Shown piece after piece: positions 6,474-14,948 of a stretch of 33,695 nucleotides of DNA. A program made the translations under genes and the position numbers. The DNA is taken from contig NZ_BILY01000056.1 of assembly GCF_004000805.1 (NCBI RefSeq), forward strand, positions 1-33,695, read 5' to 3'. How positions within the stretch are numbered: the first letter of the stretch is position 1; each line of letters opens with the position of its first letter. This DNA is from Paenibacillus glycanilyticus NBRC 16618 (GTDB taxonomy: Bacteria; Bacillota; Bacilli; Paenibacillales; Paenibacillaceae). The notes beneath the pieces were generated by a model, which worked only from the letters and a program-made list of their open reading frames with translations, did no database searches and had not been told where the DNA came from.

Positions 6474-7856
6474 TCACATTGGCGGGTCGGGATTGAGCGG
6501 CAGCCGGACGACAAATACCGCCCCTTGCTCCGCATCCTCGATCTCGATCATTCCGCCATGAATATCGATAATCTTCTTCACAATAGATAAGCCAAGCCCG
6601 CTTCCGCCCTCGGAACGGTCCCTCGACGGATCGATTTTGTAAAACCGTTCGAATACCCGGTCCCGTTCCTCCTCCGGTATTCCGCTGCCCGTATCGGAGA
6701 TCCGGACGACGGCATAGCCGTTTTTCTCCGAGAGCTGGAACGAGATTTTCCCTTCCTCGGGCGTAAATTTAATGCTGTTGGCAAGCAGGTTGATCCATAC
6801 CTGGCTCAATTGATCCTCGTCGGCTTTAATCACGGTCTCTTCCATTAATAGCTCTACCGTCAGCCGCTTCGCAAGCCAGGTCGGCTCGCAGGACAAAACG
6901 ACGTCGCGAAGCTGCCTGTCCAGCCGGTAGGTGACCGGCTTGTACGGATGATGCTCGGAATCGAGTGACGCCAGCTTCAGCAGATTTTCGCTTAACCTGG
7001 ATAGACGGCTGCTCTCCTGCTTAATAATACCAACATAACGATTCCGGTCCCCTTCCGTCAAATCCTCGCTTCGCAGCGCTTCGGCAAAACCGCCGATCGA
7101 GGTGAGCGGCGATTGGATTTCATGCGATACGTTGGATACGAAATCGCGCCGCATCGTCTCCAGCTGTGACAAGCTATGCGCCATCTTGTTAATGCTGTCC
7201 GCAAGCTCCCCCAGCTCGTTCTTATGCGACATCGGAAGCTGTACGCCAAAGTCGCCTTTGGCTATACGGGTGGTGGCGGCCGTCATCATTTTGAGCGGCT
7301 TCACCAGATAACGGGCGGCGAACAGAATCAGGATACAGCCGACGACCAGCAGCGTAATCAGAATGGTGAACGTATTCCGCTGGAAGCTTCGGACCTGCCG
7401 GACATGATCCGGAGTAATAAACACAGCCCATTCCGTATTGCCGAATTGAGCCAGGCGGCCGTATGCCGGAGGCGAAGGCGGCCCGCTCTGATGCTCGTCC
7501 GCGAAGTTTACCCGTTCCGTTTTGCCTCCAAAAATGTTCTCGACCGTCTTGTAAGTCAAATGGTTCACGATCGCCCGGCTTGTCCGCCCGACTTGAATAA
7601 CAAGCCCGTTCCGGTTGACCGCAACGATCGACATCTCCTGAAGGCTTGAGACCTGCTCGAGGAACATCGGCAAGGACCGCGGAGACGAATCGTTGTACAA
7701 CCGCTCCAGCCGGGTAATCATCATTTCCTCCAGGCCGTTCTGCCCCTGCAGATCCCGCTTGAACAGCTGGTTCGCCGTATAGTAGGCAATACTAATACTT
7801 ACTAATACGATGACCAGAAAAGTCACCGCTATTCTTACATACAAGCTGCGGATCAT
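6474..7856 (-). CDS. Membrane sensor histidine kinase (HAMP-HisKA-HATPase)
   Basis: 460 residues. Order: helix 1 (about 9-27), an extracytoplasmic sensor of about 130 residues, helix 2 (163-183), HAMP (184-236), HisKA with phospho-acceptor H245 in VSHEIQSPL, and a HATPase domain with N-box QVWINLLANSIKF, DTGSGIPEEE, FERFYKID and GGSGLGLSIVKKI. The H-box reads SHEIQSP rather than the commoner SHELRTP, a mild variant. ATG 7854-7856 overlaps the TGA of the response regulator as ATGA, so the two are co-translated. The kinase would phosphorylate that partner in response to an envelope signal not identifiable from sequence. galU follows in the same operon, suggesting a link to cell-surface glycan supply. 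Confidence 0.92.
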   Translation of the reverse strand: MIRSLYVRIAVTFLVIVLVSISIAYYTANQLFKRDLQGQNGLEEMMITRLERLYNDSSPRSLPMFLEQVSSLQEMSIVAVNRNGLVIQVGRTSRAIVNHLTYKTVENIFGGKTERVNFADEHQSGPPSPPAYGRLAQFGNTEWAVFITPDHVRQVRSFQRNTFTILITLLVVGCILILFAARYLVKPLKMMTAATTRIAKGDFGVQLPMSHKNELGELADSINKMAHSLSQLETMRRDFVSNVSHEIQSPLTSIGGFAEALRSEDLTEGDRNRYVGIIKQESSRLSRLSENLLKLASLDSEHHPYKPVTYRLDRQLRDVVLSCEPTWLAKRLTVELLMEETVIKADEDQLSQVWINLLANSIKFTPEEGKISFQLSEKNGYAVVRISDTGSGIPEEERDRVFERFYKIDPSRDRSEGGSGLGLSIVKKIIDIHGGMIEIEDAEQGAVFVVRLPLNPDPPM

Positions 7857-8527
7857 GCCCGCTCCTCCAATCGATAGCCAAGGCCGCGGATCGTCACGAT
7901 GCGGAAGCCAAAATCCTCCTCCGGAAACCGCTCGCGAAGACGCTTAATATGTACATCAACCGTGCGCTCGTCCCCTTCGTAGTTCATCCCCCACAGCTGC
8001 TCGATCAGATGCTCCCTCGTGAAGGTTTTGCCCGGATAGCTTGCCAGCTTGAAGAGCAGCTCGAATTCCTTCGGCGGCAGCAGAATCTTCTCGCCGTTCG
8101 CGGCAAGATGGAAATCCGAGCGGTTCATCGACAGCCCGCCCAGCTCCACTACCTGCGAGGAAGCAATGCGGTAACGCTTGAGCAGCGCCTTGACCCTGAC
8201 GATCAGCTCCGGCGGATCAAAGGGCTTCACCACGTAATCATCGGCGCCAAGCTCAAAGCCTTTTACCTTATGAGCCGTCTCGCCCTTGGCCGTCAGCATC
8301 AAGAGCGGCATGTCGAACGACTCGCGCAAAGCCGAGCATAAAGCCCAGCCGTCCATTTTTGGCATCATCACGTCAATCACCGCGAGATCGGGCTTAACCG
8401 CCTCCAAGCGGGTTAAAGCGTCTTCCCCGTTGATCGCTTCAATCACTTCATAACCTTCTCTGCGCAAAAACAAGCTGACCAGCTCTCTTATATTGGGATC
8501 GTCGTCCACGACGAGTATTTTCGGCAT
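7853..8527 (-). CDS. OmpR/PhoB-family response regulator
   Basis: 224 residues from ATG 8525-8527, with AGGAGGTG seven bases upstream; an upstream in-frame start at 8569 lacks a binding site. The receiver domain (1-120) has the acidic DDD at 8-10, phosphorylation site D52 in VIDVMMPKMDG, T79 in MLTAKG and K101 in VKPFDPPEL. The C-terminal winged helix (about 128-224) ends in the usual FGFRIVTIRGLGYRLEE, with RTVDVHIKRLRERF as recognition helix. It is the first gene of an operon with its kinase and galU. Two AGATGAA repeats 11 bases apart lie at its promoter and may be its own binding site. Confidence 0.93.
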   Translation of the reverse strand: MPKILVVDDDPNIRELVSLFLRREGYEVIEAINGEDALTRLEAVKPDLAVIDVMMPKMDGWALCSALRESFDMPLLMLTAKGETAHKVKGFELGADDYVVKPFDPPELIVRVKALLKRYRIASSQVVELGGLSMNRSDFHLAANGEKILLPPKEFELLFKLASYPGKTFTREHLIEQLWGMNYEGDERTVDVHIKRLRERFPEEDFGFRIVTIRGLGYRLEERA

Positions 8528-8560
8528 AATGGAGCACCTCCTGTACACTATCTTTCTACA

Positions 8561-8589
8561 ATAATACATCTAGATGAAAATAAGATGAA
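8561..8589 (-). promoter_or_regulatory. Promoter of the regulator operon with 11-base direct repeats
   Basis: On the minus strand: TTCATC (8589-8584), 17-base spacer, TATTAT (8566-8561). TTCATCT occurs twice exactly 11 bases apart (plus-strand AGATGAA at 8572-8578 and 8583-8589), overlapping the weak -35 and the spacer. OmpR-family regulators typically bind direct repeats with this one-turn spacing, so autoregulation is likely. Confidence 0.55.
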
Positions 8590-8594
8590 CTGTG

Positions 8595-8623
8595 TTGACA
8601 AAGTTTACAGATTGTAATAATTT
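8595..8623 (+). promoter_or_regulatory. Probable promoter of trxB
   Basis: Perfect -35 TTGACA (8595-8600); 17 bases later a weak -10 TAATTT (8618-8623), with ATAATT one base earlier as the alternative. About 57 bases before the trxB ATG. No Spx-specific element was judged. Confidence 0.5.
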
Positions 8624-8679
8624 TAAACTAGAAATTGCGACATATACCAACAACATATAGATGAGTGGAGGAATTCTTC

Positions 8680-9621
8680 ATGTACAAAACAGTCATTATC
8701 GGTACCGGCCCTGCCGGATTAACGGCGGCGATCTATCTGGCGCGCGCAAATATGGAGCCTCTCGTTATCGAAGGCTGGCAGCCAGGCGGTCAGTTGACGA
8801 CTACAACGGAAATCGAGAACTTCCCGGGCTTCCCTGAAGGCATTCTCGGCAGCGAATTGATGTCCAACATGCGCAAGCAAGCGCAGCGTTTCGGCGCATC
8901 CTTCCGCAACGGCTCCGTAAAAAGCGTCGACTTCAGCAAACGTCCTTATACGCTTGACGTTGAAGGCATCGGCGAGATTCAAGCCGAATCCGTCATTATC
9001 TCGACAGGCGCTTCCGCGAAATACCTCGGCATTCCGGGCGAGCAAGAAAACATCGGACGCGGCGTCAGCACTTGCGCAACTTGCGACGGCTTCTTCTTCC
9101 GCAACAAAAAGCTGATCATCGTTGGCGGCGGCGACTCCGCTATGGAAGAAGCGGTGTTCCTGACTCGCTTTGCATCCGAAGTAACGGTTGTTAACCGTCG
9201 CGATGAGCTCCGCGCTTCGAAAATCATGCAGGACCGCGCACGCGCGAACGAAAAAATCAGCTGGAACCTGAACAAAACTCCGCTTGAGATCGTTCCCGGC
9301 GAAATGGGCCTGAAAGGTCTGAAAGTACGCAACAACGCAACCGGCGAAGAAGAATTCGTGGAAGCGGACGGCGTGTTTATCACGATCGGCCATACGCCTA
9401 ACACGAAATTCCTCGGCGGCCAAATCGACACCGACGAGCAAGGCTACATCATCGTGAAGCCTGGTACTTCGGAGACTAACATTCCTGGGGTATTCGCATG
9501 CGGCGACGTACAAGACCGTCAATACCGTCAAGCGATCACGGCGGCAGGCAGCGGCTGTATGGCAGCTCTGGATGCGGAACGCTTCCTGGAAGCGCAAAGC
9601 CATGACGCGGTGCATGCTTAA
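8680..9621 (+). CDS. trxB: Thioredoxin-disulfide reductase
   Basis: 313 residues from ATG 8680, eight bases after GGAGG (8667-8671); an upstream GTG would lie within that site. The enzyme moves electrons from NADPH through FAD to thioredoxin. Seen: FAD-binding GTGPAG near residues 8-13, the redox-active CATCDG with both cysteines in the middle, NADPH-binding GGGDSAMEEA, and the C-terminal FAD motif GVFACGDVQDRQYRQ. Length and motif order are normal for the low-molecular-weight bacterial enzyme. It stands alone with its own promoter and terminator, divergent from the response regulator operon. Confidence 0.97.
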   Translation: MYKTVIIGTGPAGLTAAIYLARANMEPLVIEGWQPGGQLTTTTEIENFPGFPEGILGSELMSNMRKQAQRFGASFRNGSVKSVDFSKRPYTLDVEGIGEIQAESVIISTGASAKYLGIPGEQENIGRGVSTCATCDGFFFRNKKLIIVGGGDSAMEEAVFLTRFASEVTVVNRRDELRASKIMQDRARANEKISWNLNKTPLEIVPGEMGLKGLKVRNNATGEEEFVEADGVFITIGHTPNTKFLGGQIDTDEQGYIIVKPGTSETNIPGVFACGDVQDRQYRQAITAAGSGCMAALDAERFLEAQSHDAVHA

Positions 9622-9715
9622 GATTTTATAAATTCAGGATTGCTTGTGGCTCGTTCGGACGGTTCATAGTATAATGGGGAAGTTCGAACGACAATTTAAA
9701 GGCAATGCTACCTAT

Positions 9716-9764
9716 AAAGGTACAACCTCGCTGATTTTTATAATTAGCAGGTTGTGCCTTTTTC
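9716..9764 (+). terminator. Long rho-independent terminator between trxB and the neopullulanase gene
   Basis: AAAGGTACAACCTCGCT (9716-9732) pairs with AGCAGGTTGTGCCTTT (9746-9761), sixteen pairs with one G-U and a single bulged base, followed by a T-rich tail. It begins 95 bases after the trxB stop. A TATAAT at 9670-9675 precedes it, so it may instead act as an attenuator in the leader of the next gene. Confidence 0.8.
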
Positions 9765-9804
9765 TGTTTTCTACCCATTATCCGATTGGAGTGATCTTAC
9801 CCTT

Positions 9805-11565
9805 ATGCTGCTGGAAGCGATCTATCACAGGCCGAAGCAAAACTGGGCTTACGCTTATAACCATACCACCCTGCATATCCGGATCCGCACGAAAAAGAAC
9901 GATGCCCGGAGCGTGGAGCTCATTGCGGGAGATAAATACAACTGGGCCGGAACGTTTACCGTTGCCCAGATGAGCGTGCTCTCCTCGGATGCGCTTTTTG
10001 ATTACTGGGAAGCTTCCATAGAGCCTCCCTTCCGCCGGCTTCGTTATGCGTTTCGCCTGACCGGTGCCAATGCCGACGACGAGACGGTCTATATGACGGA
10101 AAGCGGCTTCCCGGCCGAGCTGCCGGATAATCCGAATACGTTTTTCGACTTCCCATATATTAATCCGGTGGATGTGTTCTCTCCTCCGGCATGGGTGAAG
10201 GACGCGGTGTTTTATCAGATCTTCCCGGAACGCTTTGCAAACGGCGATCCTTCGTTGAACCCGGAGCTAACGGAAGCCTGGGGCGGCACGCCAAGGCCAA
10301 CGAACTTCTTCGGCGGAGACCTGCAAGGCGTGCTGGACCATCTGGATTATCTGGCCGAGCTTGGCATTAACGCGGTCTACTTCACCCCGCTCTTTGAAGC
10401 CACAACCAACCATAAATACGATACCGAAAACTATATGCAGGTGGACCGTCATTTTGGCACAAACGAGAAGCTGAAGGAGCTGGTCGAGGAATGTCATAAG
10501 CGCGGAATCCGGGTGCTGCTGGATGCGGTATTTAACCATGCAGGCCGTACGTTCCCTCCTTTTGTGGATCTGCTGAAAAACGGCGAGAAATCCGTCTATG
10601 CGAACTGGTTCCATGTGCGGGAATGGCCGCTTCGGGTGGAGGACGGCATCCCTACTTACGAGACGTTTGCCTTCGAGCCGATGATGCCTAAGCTGAATAC
10701 GGAAAATCCGGATGTGAAGGCCTACTTATTCAATGTGGCGCGCTATTGGATCGAGAAGATCGGAATCGACGGCTGGCGGCTTGACGTGGCCAACGAGGTG
10801 GATCACCAGTTCTGGCGGGAGTTCCGCCAAGCGGTGAAATCCGTAAATCCCGATGCGTATATCCTCGGCGAGATCTGGCACGACGCGATGATGTGGCTGG
10901 AGGGCGACCAGTTCGACGCGGTGATGAACTATCCGTTTACGAACGCGGTGCTCGACTTCTTCGGGCATCAGACGATGGGGGCGAAGGCTTTCGCCGATGC
11001 GATCGGCAAGCAGCTGGCCGCTTATCCGCAGCAGGTGACGGAAACGGCGTTTAACCTGCTGGACAGCCATGATACGCCGCGTCTTCTGACGATTTGCGGC
11101 GATGAAGTCGACTCGATGAAGCTGGCGGCTTTGTTCCAGCTGACCTATCCGGGCACGCCGTGCATTTATTACGGCGATGAAGTGGGCATGAACGGCGAGG
11201 GCGATCCCGACTGCCGGAAATGCATGATGTGGGAGCCGGAGCAGCAGGATCAGGAGCTGCTCGCTTTCTATAAGCAGGCGCTTGCGCTTCGGCGCAAGCA
11301 CGCCGCGCTGCGCAGCGCGGACATCCGCTTCCTTCAGGCAGCGGATGGCGAAGACGGCGGCGTTATCGTGTACGAACGCCGCGAAGGGGACGAGCGCATC
11401 CTCGTCGCGATGAATGCGCGAGGACGCGAGGCGGTTGCCGCCGTGCCAGCCGGCGGCAGCTGGGTGTCGCTGCTCGGCGATGAGCAGCGGCTTAAGCCGT
11501 CAGCCGGGAAGCTGCAGCTGCGGCTCCCGGGGTACGGCTACGGCATTTGGAAGCAGCTTATATAA
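9805..11565 (+). CDS. Neopullulanase/cyclomaltodextrinase (GH13_20), cytoplasmic
   Basis: 586 residues from ATG 9805 with GGAGTGA upstream; the protein then begins MLLEAIYHRPKQNW as family members do, and earlier in-frame starts fall in the terminator. It has an N-terminal CBM34-like domain (1 to about 120) used for dimer formation, a (beta/alpha)8 barrel and a C-terminal beta domain. Catalytic residues D327 (GWRLDVAN), E356 (LGEIWHD) and D423 (LLDSHDTPR) match, one residue off, the D328, E357, D424 reported for Geobacillus neopullulanase. No signal peptide, so it acts on imported maltodextrins, cyclodextrins or pullulan fragments. It complements the transporter and lipoprotein amylase encoded at 21828-27035. 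Maltogenic amylase is a near-synonymous activity that sequence alone does not separate. Confidence 0.93.
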   Translation: MLLEAIYHRPKQNWAYAYNHTTLHIRIRTKKNDARSVELIAGDKYNWAGTFTVAQMSVLSSDALFDYWEASIEPPFRRLRYAFRLTGANADDETVYMTESGFPAELPDNPNTFFDFPYINPVDVFSPPAWVKDAVFYQIFPERFANGDPSLNPELTEAWGGTPRPTNFFGGDLQGVLDHLDYLAELGINAVYFTPLFEATTNHKYDTENYMQVDRHFGTNEKLKELVEECHKRGIRVLLDAVFNHAGRTFPPFVDLLKNGEKSVYANWFHVREWPLRVEDGIPTYETFAFEPMMPKLNTENPDVKAYLFNVARYWIEKIGIDGWRLDVANEVDHQFWREFRQAVKSVNPDAYILGEIWHDAMMWLEGDQFDAVMNYPFTNAVLDFFGHQTMGAKAFADAIGKQLAAYPQQVTETAFNLLDSHDTPRLLTICGDEVDSMKLAALFQLTYPGTPCIYYGDEVGMNGEGDPDCRKCMMWEPEQQDQELLAFYKQALALRRKHAALRSADIRFLQAADGEDGGVIVYERREGDERILVAMNARGREAVAAVPAGGSWVSLLGDEQRLKPSAGKLQLRLPGYGYGIWKQLI

Positions 11566-11569
11566 GCGG

Positions 11570-11605
11570 AAAGACGGACACAGCATGAAGCTGTGTCCGT
11601 CTTTT
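11570..11605. terminator. Terminator shared by convergent genes
   Basis: Perfect 15-base arms AAAGACGGACACAGC (11570-11584) and GCTGTGTCCGTCTTT (11590-11604) with loop ATGAA. The T-run is on the plus strand, so it is strongest for the neopullulanase gene, but it also lies just past the leftward dehydratase stop at 11619. Confidence 0.92.
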
Positions 11606-11618
11606 TGTGTTTAGCCTA

Positions 11619-12752
11619 TTACCATTCCGCGAACGAACCGTCGTCATAAGCCAGACGCGGCGTATCCCAGTCGCCTCCGAAGCTGCGTTCGATCAGCGCT
11701 TCTTCGTTTATTTCAATGCCAAGTCCCGGTCCCTCCGGGATGGCGACATGGCCGTCGATGACTTCGAACGGCTTGCTTAAGTAGCCTTCGCCCAGATCCC
11801 ACTTCTCCGCCATCGAAGGATGCTCCTGAATGAGGAAGTTCGGCGTGCAGGCATCAAGCTGCAAGCAAGAGGCGAGCGAGATCGGCCCAAGCGGATTATG
11901 CGGGGCGACCGAAGCATAGTAGGTTTCCGCCATGGCGGCGATTTTGCGGCCTTCGAAGATGCCGCCGGCATGGCACAGGTCGGGCTGCACGATCGCCACG
12001 GCGCCTTTCTCGAGCGCCTCGCGGAAGCCCCAGCGCGTGAACAGGCGCTCGCCGGTTGCAATCGGAATACTCGTCGATTCGGCGACGCGCAGCAGCTGAT
12101 CCACGTTTTCCGGCAGGCATGGCTCCTCGATAAACATCGGATAATAAGGCTCCAGCGCGGCAGCCAGACGAATCGCCATCGCCGGGCTGACGCGTCCGTG
12201 GAAGTCGATGGCGATATCAACGCTGCTGCCAACCGCCTCCCGCGCTGCCGCAAACTTGTTCACTTGGCTCTCCACGAAGGCAAGCGAATCCACGTTGCGG
12301 ACAGGCGCGTCAACTCCTGTCTTAATGGCCTGGAAGCCGGCTGCCACTCTCAGCTTGGCGTTCGCGGCAAATTCCTCCGGCGTTGCGCCGCCGCAATGGC
12401 TGTACATGCGGATCTTGTCGCGGACGCGCCCGCCCAGCATTTCATAAACGGGCATGTTATGGAACTTACCCTTAATATCCCAAAGCGCCTGCTCAATGCC
12501 GCTTATCGCGCTGACGAGAACCGGGCCGCCGCGGTAGAACGTGCCGCGGTACATGATTTGCCAATGATGCTCGATGCGCAGCGGATCTTCGCCGATCAGA
12601 TAGCGCTTCAGCTCTTCGATAGCCGTCGCAACCGTCAATGCGCGACCCTCTACGATTGGCTCGCCCCACCCGGCGATCCCTTCATCGGTCTCAATCTTCA
12701 GGAACAGCCAGCGCGGCTTGACATGGTAGAGCTTCATATCGGTTATTTTCAC
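11619..12752 (-). CDS. dgoD: DgoD-type sugar-acid dehydratase (enolase superfamily)
   Basis: 377 residues from GTG 12750-12752, with AAGGAGT seven bases upstream; longer in-frame starts run into the neighbouring gene. This is a mandelate-racemase/enolase superfamily protein with the galactonate dehydratase residues at the same numbers as E. coli DgoD: metal ligands D183, E209, E235 and acid-base H185 and H285 (in DFHGR, FIEEP, ATGERL, APHNPLGP). The reaction would be removal of water from D-galactonate or a close sugar acid to a 2-keto-3-deoxy acid. It is the last gene of an operon with a dehydrogenase and a CUT1 ABC transporter, controlled divergently by YesM/YesN. No kinase or aldolase for the keto-deoxy product is in the window. 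Substrate within the DgoD family is inferred. Confidence 0.88.
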   Translation of the reverse strand: MKITDMKLYHVKPRWLFLKIETDEGIAGWGEPIVEGRALTVATAIEELKRYLIGEDPLRIEHHWQIMYRGTFYRGGPVLVSAISGIEQALWDIKGKFHNMPVYEMLGGRVRDKIRMYSHCGGATPEEFAANAKLRVAAGFQAIKTGVDAPVRNVDSLAFVESQVNKFAAAREAVGSSVDIAIDFHGRVSPAMAIRLAAALEPYYPMFIEEPCLPENVDQLLRVAESTSIPIATGERLFTRWGFREALEKGAVAIVQPDLCHAGGIFEGRKIAAMAETYYASVAPHNPLGPISLASCLQLDACTPNFLIQEHPSMAEKWDLGEGYLSKPFEVIDGHVAIPEGPGLGIEINEEALIERSFGGDWDTPRLAYDDGSFAEW

Positions 12753-12792
12753 GATCAGGACTCCTTTATTTGTTGAACTCGGCTGCTGCCGG

Positions 12793-13569
12793 TTAGCCGT
12801 TGTTTCCTTTCTCCGCCCATACCGGGAGAAGAGCACCGCCATCCATGTAAAGCGTTGTTCCCGTGACGTAGCCCGCGCTGTCCGAAGAAAGGAATACGGC
12901 AGCCGCCCCAACCTCCTCCGGCGTGCAGAACCGCCCCATCGGAATGCGGGAAGAAATATCCGCGATGGCCTTCTGTACGCGTTCATCGCCTTCGGTCCAG
13001 CTGTTTCTCGTGTAGCCCGGGGCGATTCCGATGACCCGAATGCCGTGAGGCGCGAGATCCAGCGCCATATTTTTGGCCAGCTTGTTCACGCCGGCCTTCG
13101 CCGCCGCGTACACCGTCGAATTCAACCAATTGCCTTCCGCATGATTCGAGCTGATATGGATAATGACGCCGCGCGTGCCCTGTTTGACCATCAGGCGCGC
13201 CGCATGCTGCGAACAGAAATATAGACCGCGCAAATCGGTATTGATGACCTCTTCGAACAGCTCCGGAGGCGTATCCAGGAACGGCTTCATCCGCGTGATG
13301 CCCGAGTTGTTCACAAGCACGTCGAGCCGGCCGAATCGGCTCTCCACCTGTTCGATCAACATCGCGATCTGGTCCAGATCGGCGATGTTCGCTTGGACCG
13401 CTTCCGCCCTCACGCCATATTCCAGCAGCTGCCGGACAACTTCCTGCGCCTGCTCGGCGCTTTTATTGTAATTGACGCACACATCGTAACCGGCTTTTGC
13501 AAACTCATGCGCGATCCCTTTGCCGATCCCTCGTCCCGAACCCGTTACTAAAGCGACTTTTCGTTCCAA
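12793..13569 (-). CDS. Short-chain dehydrogenase/reductase
   Basis: 258 residues from TTG 13567-13569 with AGGGGAT upstream; the start gives MERKVALVTGSG, the expected beginning of the Rossmann fold. Cofactor motif TGSGRGIG (9-16), NNSG near 87-90, and catalytic S141, Y154, K158 (YAAAK) are all present. Length is typical of classical SDR enzymes. By context, between a sugar permease and a DgoD-type dehydratase, it may oxidise a sugar or sugar lactone or interconvert keto and hydroxy sugar acids, like gluconate 5-dehydrogenase or glucose 1-dehydrogenase. Sequence alone does not fix the substrate. Gaps to its neighbours are 9 and 40 bases, so it is part of the operon. Confidence 0.88.
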   Translation of the reverse strand: MERKVALVTGSGRGIGKGIAHEFAKAGYDVCVNYNKSAEQAQEVVRQLLEYGVRAEAVQANIADLDQIAMLIEQVESRFGRLDVLVNNSGITRMKPFLDTPPELFEEVINTDLRGLYFCSQHAARLMVKQGTRGVIIHISSNHAEGNWLNSTVYAAAKAGVNKLAKNMALDLAPHGIRVIGIAPGYTRNSWTEGDERVQKAIADISSRIPMGRFCTPEEVGAAAVFLSSDSAGYVTGTTLYMDGGALLPVWAEKGNNG

Positions 13570-13578
13570 TTCGATCCC

Positions 13579-14907
13579 CTACCCTTTCAGTCCCGTGAAA
13601 GAAACGCCTTTCTCAATCAGCTTCTGACAGGACGTAATAATGATCATAAGCGGTATCGTAGCGATGACGAGACTTGACATAATGACGTTGGAGCCAAGGC
13701 TTCGCCGCTGCTGGAAGTCGTTCAGCGCAACCGTAAAGGTCCAGACGTTTTGCGTTCTCGCAACAACAAGCGGCCACAGAAATTCGTTCCATACCGCGAT
13801 AAACGTCATGACCGCAACAACCGTAAAAATTGGCGCCGACATCGGCACAACAATGCGATAAAAGATCTTCATCTCGCTTGCGCCGTCAATCCGGCCCGCC
13901 TGCAGAAGCTCGCCCGGCAGCTGCTCGAAGAAGCCTTTGAACAGGAAGATTACAATTCCCCAGGCGGTATGCGGCAAAATAATCCCCCACAAGGTGTTGA
14001 CCAGATGCAGCTTATCCATCGTCAGATAGAGCGGTACGAGTATCGCAATCTCGGGAATCATGATGGTCGCAACGAAGAAAAGCGTCAGCCAGCCGCTGAT
14101 GGTACCTCGCATGAGATGCGCCAGCGCATAGCCAGCCGTGCCGCCGATGATAAGCTGTAGGATAATCGTTGCGCCTGTGACAAAGACGCTGTTCAGCAAG
14201 AAGTGAGGAAAGCCGTATGATGCGGCAGTCGATTTGCTGTCCGAACTGCCGGTCATTTCCCACAGCACGATGTAGTTGTCGAACAATCGCTTCCAGTCGC
14301 TTATTTCATCGATGGTCAACACCTTGCCTTTGACCACTTTTGACTCGGACAGCCATTTGAGCGCATTGGCCGCCTGCTGCGGCAGCTCCGAGGGGATCGC
14401 CGTTTCGCCGCCGTACTTGCCGCCTTCCTCCATATAGTCAAAGGTCGTCAGCTTGCGGTCCCGAATTTTCTGCAGCTTGTTCTTCATCGTGGCATGGGTG
14501 GCGACCATCGTAGGGACGATCTCGGAGCGTCCCACCGTAAACTTGTAGGAAGGCATGGAGGCTTTGTAGACAACTACGCCGTCCTTCACGCCTGTTATCT
14601 TCATCGCGCCAACCGCTTCATTTTGCATGCGTTTCCAGGTAAACCAGATCGCTTCCATCGCATCCAGCTCGTAATCTTCCTTCTTCAGATCCGTGCCGTC
14701 GTAATTAAGGGTCACGCTGACTGATTTCGGCACCTCCGGAACCCAGGTCGGCGGAAACTTGTAGATGGTAATGTTGTCCTTCATCGATGAGCTGACCATC
14801 CAGAACAGCGGCACGATGGAGGCCAGGATAAAAAATATAGCAACCGAATAAGAGACGATTTTTACCGACAATGAACCCTTCTCCTTGATGCGTCCGCGTC
14901 CAGCCAT
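13579..14907 (-). CDS. CUT1 sugar ABC permease (MalG-like) with large extracytoplasmic insertion
   Basis: 442 residues, while MalG-type permeases are usually about 280. ATG 14905-14907 follows AAGGAG. Helix 1 (about 16-38) is followed by the usual FPPTWVPEVP, after which about 145 extra residues (62-208) appear before the normal FDNYIVLW and the remaining five helices. The insertion is hydrophilic, rich in charged residues, with no cysteine, and by topology lies outside the membrane. The ATPase-contact loop is present as LLQAGRIDGASEMKIFYRIVVPM (EAA motif). It works with the permease at 14949 and the binding protein at 15951; no ATPase is encoded here, so a shared MsmX/MalK-type ATPase elsewhere is expected. 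The role of the extra domain is unknown; substrate capture or docking of the binding protein are possibilities. Confidence 0.9.
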   Translation of the reverse strand: MAGRGRIKEKGSLSVKIVSYSVAIFFILASIVPLFWMVSSSMKDNITIYKFPPTWVPEVPKSVSVTLNYDGTDLKKEDYELDAMEAIWFTWKRMQNEAVGAMKITGVKDGVVVYKASMPSYKFTVGRSEIVPTMVATHATMKNKLQKIRDRKLTTFDYMEEGGKYGGETAIPSELPQQAANALKWLSESKVVKGKVLTIDEISDWKRLFDNYIVLWEMTGSSDSKSTAASYGFPHFLLNSVFVTGATIILQLIIGGTAGYALAHLMRGTISGWLTLFFVATIMIPEIAILVPLYLTMDKLHLVNTLWGIILPHTAWGIVIFLFKGFFEQLPGELLQAGRIDGASEMKIFYRIVVPMSAPIFTVVAVMTFIAVWNEFLWPLVVARTQNVWTFTVALNDFQQRRSLGSNVIMSSLVIATIPLMIIITSCQKLIEKGVSFTGLKG

Positions 14908-14948
14908 GAGATGCTCCTTCCTGCTTAGCCAAATTTCTTAAGGGGCAA

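Noticed and set aside
8719..9615. Long open frame antisense to trxB
   Set aside because: It is a codon-bias shadow of trxB, with no binding site and no recognisable domain.
9660..9770. T-box or riboswitch ahead of the neopullulanase gene
   Set aside because: No T-box sequence or known aptamer core was seen; the hairpin is adequately explained as the trxB terminator or a simple attenuator.
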